Assembly (NCBI GenBank): GCA_964353455.1
Contig: CAYGWP010000376.1
Coordinates: forward strand, 1 to 18,020
DNA length: 18,020 bases
Origin: CAYGWP01 sp964353455
GTDB taxonomy: Bacteria > Planctomycetota > Phycisphaerae > FEN-1346
Direction: 5' to 3'
Of this stretch, positions 15,213-18,020 are shown in pieces. Within the stretch, counting starts at the first letter, position 1; the number at the start of each line of letters is the position of its first letter. The notes beneath the pieces were generated by a model. That model ran no database searches. It was not told the origin of the DNA and saw nothing but the letters and a program-made list of their open reading frames with translations. The position numbers and the translations under genes are program-made.

Positions 15213-17207
15213 ATGTCCCTGCGAGTCCATGCCGCAGACATGAGCATTCGGGTGACACTGATCGCTCCTGCCCTTCTCGCCGCTGCAATCATGGCAGGCG
15301 CCGGCGGCATCGTCCTTGCCACCGAGCCGGGCGCGGCATCCGCGGCCACGCCCGGACGCATTGTGTTCCCGGCCGACCCGCGGGCCGTCATCGATGTGAA
15401 GCGCGATTGCGGCGCCAAGGGCGATGGCGTGGCCGATGACACGCAAGCCCTCCAGTCGGCCATTGAGCGCGTGGGAGGTAAGGACTACACGCGTTTCATC
15501 TACCTGCCTGCCGGCACGTACCGGATCACCCGCACGCTGGTCCTCAAGCCGCCTGGAGACGGCAAAGAGGGGTCCATGGTCGGGCCGTGGCTGTGGGGCG
15601 AGGACCGCGCGAAGACTGTCATACGGCTGGCGGACGGCGCCGAGGACTTCGGCGATCCCGAGAAGCCGCGCGAGGCGATCCGCGGCGTATCGCGGCCCGA
15701 TGGCGCTCGTATGAACGCCGACTTCTTCGACCGGACCATCGTTAACCTGACCATCGACACTGGCAAGAACCCAGGCGCCATCGGCATCAAGTTTTACAGC
15801 AACAACACGGGGCTGATGCAGGACGTGCTGATCCGCGGCGACGGCGCGTGCGGCCTGGACCTGGGATTCAACGACCAGAACGGACCGTGCCTCATCCAGG
15901 ATGTTGAGATCGAGGGCTTCGCCATCGGCATCCGCACGGACCGTATTATCAACAGTCAGACACTCTCTCGCGTCACGATCCGCGGGGCGCGCGAGGTAGG
16001 GCTTCTTCACCGCGGCCAAGTGCTGGCCGTCGAGGGGCTGCACGTGGTTGGCGCACCCCTGGCGATCGATTCGGGCGGCAACGGCGTCCTGACGCTGGTC
16101 GATGCGCTCCTGGAGGCGCCCGCGGGCACGAAGGGGCCGGCCATCAAACTCGAAAAGGGGCATCTCTATACCGCGCGCCTCTCGACCGCTGGCTTTGCGT
16201 CGGCCATCGTGGCGGCCGGTGCGCCGAGCGGCAACGCCGCAGGACCGCAGGTCGCCGAGTACAGTTCGCACGGCGCCTTGGTTCTTGGCGACGGGGCGCC
16301 GCAGACGGGGCTCCTCCTCACGCCGCAGCGCGAACCCGACGTGCCGATGCCCGTGAAGGCCGAAGACTGGATCTGCGCCAACGACTTCGGCGCCAAGGCC
16401 GGCGACGAGGAGGACGACGCGCCGGCCTTCCAGCGAGCCATCGACGAGGCGGCCCGGAAAGGCACAAGCACCGTCTATATCCTCGGCGGCAGAAGCGGCG
16501 ACCCCAACTGGTACTGGATGAAGCAAGACGTGCGGGTCCACGGCTCGGTCCGGCGCATCATGGGCTTCGGCTTCGTCCGCATCCTGGGCGGATCGAGCAA
16601 GGACCCCAAGTACCCCGAGAACCTGGCCAAGTTCGTCGTGGATGCCGACCCCGCTGGAGCCAAGACCGTTGCGTTCCAGCATCTTCAGGTGTTCTCGCCG
16701 TGGCCGAGTTTCGGCATCGAGGCCCGCTCGCCCGGCCGCACGGTGGTCTGCCGCACGACCGGCGGCACGGTCATCGCCCGGCCGAAGACCACCGTCTTCA
16801 TGACCAACCGCGTCGGTCACTGTTACCAGGAGGCCGGCTCGAAGGTCTGGGCGCGCCAGTGGAACACCGAGGGCGGCCCCGAGAAAGTGCGCGTGAACAC
16901 CCGCAACGACGGCGGGCAACTCTGGGTCCTCGGCATAAAGACCGAGGCCGTCAGCACCAAGGTCAAGACCCTCAAGGGCGGCCACACGGAAGTGTTGGGT
17001 GTGCTTAACTACAACTGTACCGGCGTCAAGGACGACACGCCGTTCTTCCACGTCGAGGACTCGGCGCTCTCGGTGGCGGGTTACCGCGAGGTCTGTTTCG
17101 TCGGCGCCTGGTGGAAGGTGCCCGTGCTGGCCGTGTTCGGCGGCAAAGAGTATCGCCAGCCGCCGCACGAGTGGCAGACGTGGTCGCTGCTGCGCGCGGG
17201 GAAGTGA
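15213..17207 (+). CDS. Exported two-domain right-handed beta-helix protein (pectate lyase/GH55-like)
   Basis: A 664-residue protein. AAGGAGG at 15198-15204 fits ATG 15213. An export signal ends near residue 45 (VTLIAPALLAAAIMAGAGGIVLA, then AASAA). Two tandem pectate_lyase_3-type domains follow. The first opens with DVKRDCGAKGDGVADDTQA (61-79) and the second with ANDFGAKAGDEEDDAPAF (389-406). Each start is followed by a helix and then a YLPAGTYRI-type first coil, seen clearly in domain one (97-105). The middle has the short repeating beta-strand turns expected of a parallel beta-helix (NLTIDTG, DVLIRGDG, DVEIEGF, RVTIRGA). Two tandem helices of this kind are the layout of GH55 beta-1,3-glucanases. 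Single-helix relatives include pectate lyases and GH28. I cannot identify catalytic residues, so lyase versus hydrolase is open. It lies between an esterase and a heparinase-like gene, as expected for a polysaccharide-degradation locus. Confidence 0.8.
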   Translation: MSLRVHAADMSIRVTLIAPALLAAAIMAGAGGIVLATEPGAASAATPGRIVFPADPRAVIDVKRDCGAKGDGVADDTQALQSAIERVGGKDYTRFIYLPAGTYRITRTLVLKPPGDGKEGSMVGPWLWGEDRAKTVIRLADGAEDFGDPEKPREAIRGVSRPDGARMNADFFDRTIVNLTIDTGKNPGAIGIKFYSNNTGLMQDVLIRGDGACGLDLGFNDQNGPCLIQDVEIEGFAIGIRTDRIINSQTLSRVTIRGAREVGLLHRGQVLAVEGLHVVGAPLAIDSGGNGVLTLVDALLEAPAGTKGPAIKLEKGHLYTARLSTAGFASAIVAAGAPSGNAAGPQVAEYSSHGALVLGDGAPQTGLLLTPQREPDVPMPVKAEDWICANDFGAKAGDEEDDAPAFQRAIDEAARKGTSTVYILGGRSGDPNWYWMKQDVRVHGSVRRIMGFGFVRILGGSSKDPKYPENLAKFVVDADPAGAKTVAFQHLQVFSPWPSFGIEARSPGRTVVCRTTGGTVIARPKTTVFMTNRVGHCYQEAGSKVWARQWNTEGGPEKVRVNTRNDGGQLWVLGIKTEAVSTKVKTLKGGHTEVLGVLNYNCTGVKDDTPFFHVEDSALSVAGYREVCFVGAWWKVPVLAVFGGKEYRQPPHEWQTWSLLRAGK

Positions 17208-17307
17208 GGCGGCTCGATGAACCATGGAAACCGGGCAACAGTTGCGCATGGAACGAGTCCTCGGCTGGCGAGATGCCGGGCGCCTGTTCGCCTGTAGCAG
17301 CCTGCTT

Positions 17308-17312
17308 GGAGG
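17308..17312 (+). promoter_or_regulatory. Ribosome binding site for the last gene
   Basis: GGAGG lies seven bases before ATG 17320, which is followed at once by a signal peptide. Confidence 0.6.
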
Positions 17313-17319
17313 ACGCACA

Positions 17320-18020
17320 ATGAAAGACCTCTCGCTCGTGCTCAGCCTTGGCTTCCTGTTGATTGCCCTGGGCGGTCCGGCGCAGGGGCCGCTTCTTGCC
17401 GCAGGCGATGAAGGCGGCGCTGTGCGGGGCAAGGATTGGCCCGCGAACGTCGCCGGCTACGTGCCGCCCAAGCCCGGCGAGCACCCGAGGCTGCTCTTTC
17501 GCAAGGCCGACCTGCCGGCGCTCAAGGCCCGCGCCAAGTCCCCTGAGGGCAAGGCGATCGTCGACCGCCTGCGATTCCTGCTGGACGGTGCCAGCGGCGA
17601 CACGATGCCGGCCAACTTTAACACCAACCCGCCTGTCAACACCGGCGCCAAGGGGCCCCAGCAACTCCCCGCTGTCAGCACCTTTACTATGGGCCACGCC
17701 GCAGGCTACGGATTCCTCTACCAACTCACGGGCGACAGGAAATACGCCGACCTGGCGCGGCAGGCCCTGGACAAGTTCCTCTCCGGCACGCCCGACCGCG
17801 ACGAACGCTACACCTGGACGCAGCCGGGGGCGGGCCTGAGGACCGGCATGATGATGACATGCGTGGCCCTGGCCTACGACCTGGCCTACGACGGCTGGGA
17901 CGAGGCTTACCGGAAGCACATCGTTGATGAGATCCAGAACTACAAGCCCGTTCGCGTGACCAACGGCGGATGGGAGGTCGGCAATGAGGGGCTGGACTTC
18001 GCCCATATCGCCAGCCCCTA
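17320..18020 (+). CDS. Exported heparinase II/III or alginate lyase-like protein (5' part)
   Basis: The frame is open from ATG 17320 (GGAGG at 17308-17312) to the right edge, giving 233 residues of a longer protein. Residues 1-28 are a signal peptide (MKDLSLVLSLGFLLIALGG, cleavage near LAA). The mature chain begins with EHPRLLFRKADLPALKARA (54-72), the typical entry of heparinase II/III and alginate-lyase-like (alpha/alpha)-toroid proteins. It continues with helix pairs containing YGFLYQLTGDRKYADLARQAL (130-150) and MMMTCVALAYDLAYDGWDEAYR (177-198). Relatives cleave uronic-acid polysaccharides by beta-elimination, using Tyr/His/Asn residues that lie beyond the part visible here. It is the clearest hint that the locus targets a uronate-containing glycan. 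The family call rests on the N-terminal toroid only, so a non-catalytic relative is possible. Confidence 0.8.
   Translation, partial: MKDLSLVLSLGFLLIALGGPAQGPLLAAGDEGGAVRGKDWPANVAGYVPPKPGEHPRLLFRKADLPALKARAKSPEGKAIVDRLRFLLDGASGDTMPANFNTNPPVNTGAKGPQQLPAVSTFTMGHAAGYGFLYQLTGDRKYADLARQALDKFLSGTPDRDERYTWTQPGAGLRTGMMMTCVALAYDLAYDGWDEAYRKHIVDEIQNYKPVRVTNGGWEVGNEGLDFAHIASP

Noticed and set aside
14715..17432. Minus-strand open frame of about 905 codons
   Set aside because: It lies opposite the beta-helix and esterase genes, is rich in Arg, Ala, Asp and His as expected for the complement of GC-rich codons, has no ribosome binding site or recognisable domain, and the + strand frames have clear families.
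1..18020. tRNA, rRNA, CRISPR array, insertion sequence or integrase
   Set aside because: I saw no direct-repeat array, terminal inverted repeats, transposase motifs or structural RNA sequence. The window is almost fully covered by the genes listed.

Overview
The window is GC-rich bacterial DNA in which every gene I can support lies on the + strand. Nearly every complete product begins with an export signal. The mix of exported families points to an uncultured or environmental member of the PVC superphylum, most likely a planctomycete (Planctomycetota), with Lentisphaerota or Verrucomicrobiota as alternatives. The families behind this view are two related clan GH-A-like glycosidases, PQQ-type beta-propellers, an exported methyltransferase-like/propeller fusion, a CBM-bearing FAD oxidoreductase, a Tat-exported enolase-superfamily enzyme, a double beta-helix protein and a heparinase-like lyase. 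The assignment comes from family content only, because no rRNA, tRNA or marker gene is present.

Layout: 3-200 is the 3' end of an unidentified gene. It is followed by a GH-A-like glycosidase with an internal jelly-roll CBM (261-3062), a tiny exported protein (3128-3382), a PQQ-type beta-propeller (3379-4863), an exported protein of unknown function (4917-6380), a CBM plus FAD-dependent oxidoreductase (6420-8255), a Tat-exported mandelate racemase/enolase-superfamily enzyme (8279-9421), a second GH-A-like glycosidase (9466-10725), a methyltransferase-like/PQQ-propeller fusion (10868-14098), an alpha/beta hydrolase (14095-15081), a two-domain right-handed beta-helix protein (15213-17207), and the start of a heparinase II/III or alginate lyase-like protein (17320 to the window end). 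No gap exceeds about 150 bp. Two gene pairs overlap by ATGA, so much of this is probably one or a few transcripts.

As a unit the cluster looks like an extracytoplasmic polysaccharide-degradation locus: backbone or side-chain glycosidases, a deacylating esterase, a beta-helix glycosidase or lyase, an alpha/alpha-toroid lyase, and two small-molecule enzymes (FAD oxidoreductase and acid-sugar dehydratase/racemase type) that are also exported. No transporter, SusC/SusD pair, sulfatase, sigma/anti-sigma pair or regulator is visible. The substrate cannot be named from sequence; a uronic-acid-containing or acylated glycan is a reasonable guess.

The most unusual points are: export of enzyme folds that normally need cytoplasmic cofactors (a SAM-methyltransferase-like domain fused to a propeller), the pairing of a secreted oxidoreductase with a secreted enolase-superfamily enzyme next to glycosidases, and a clear codon-usage break (frequent Leu TTG) across about 3.1-8.3 kb, which suggests the cluster is assembled from parts of different origin.
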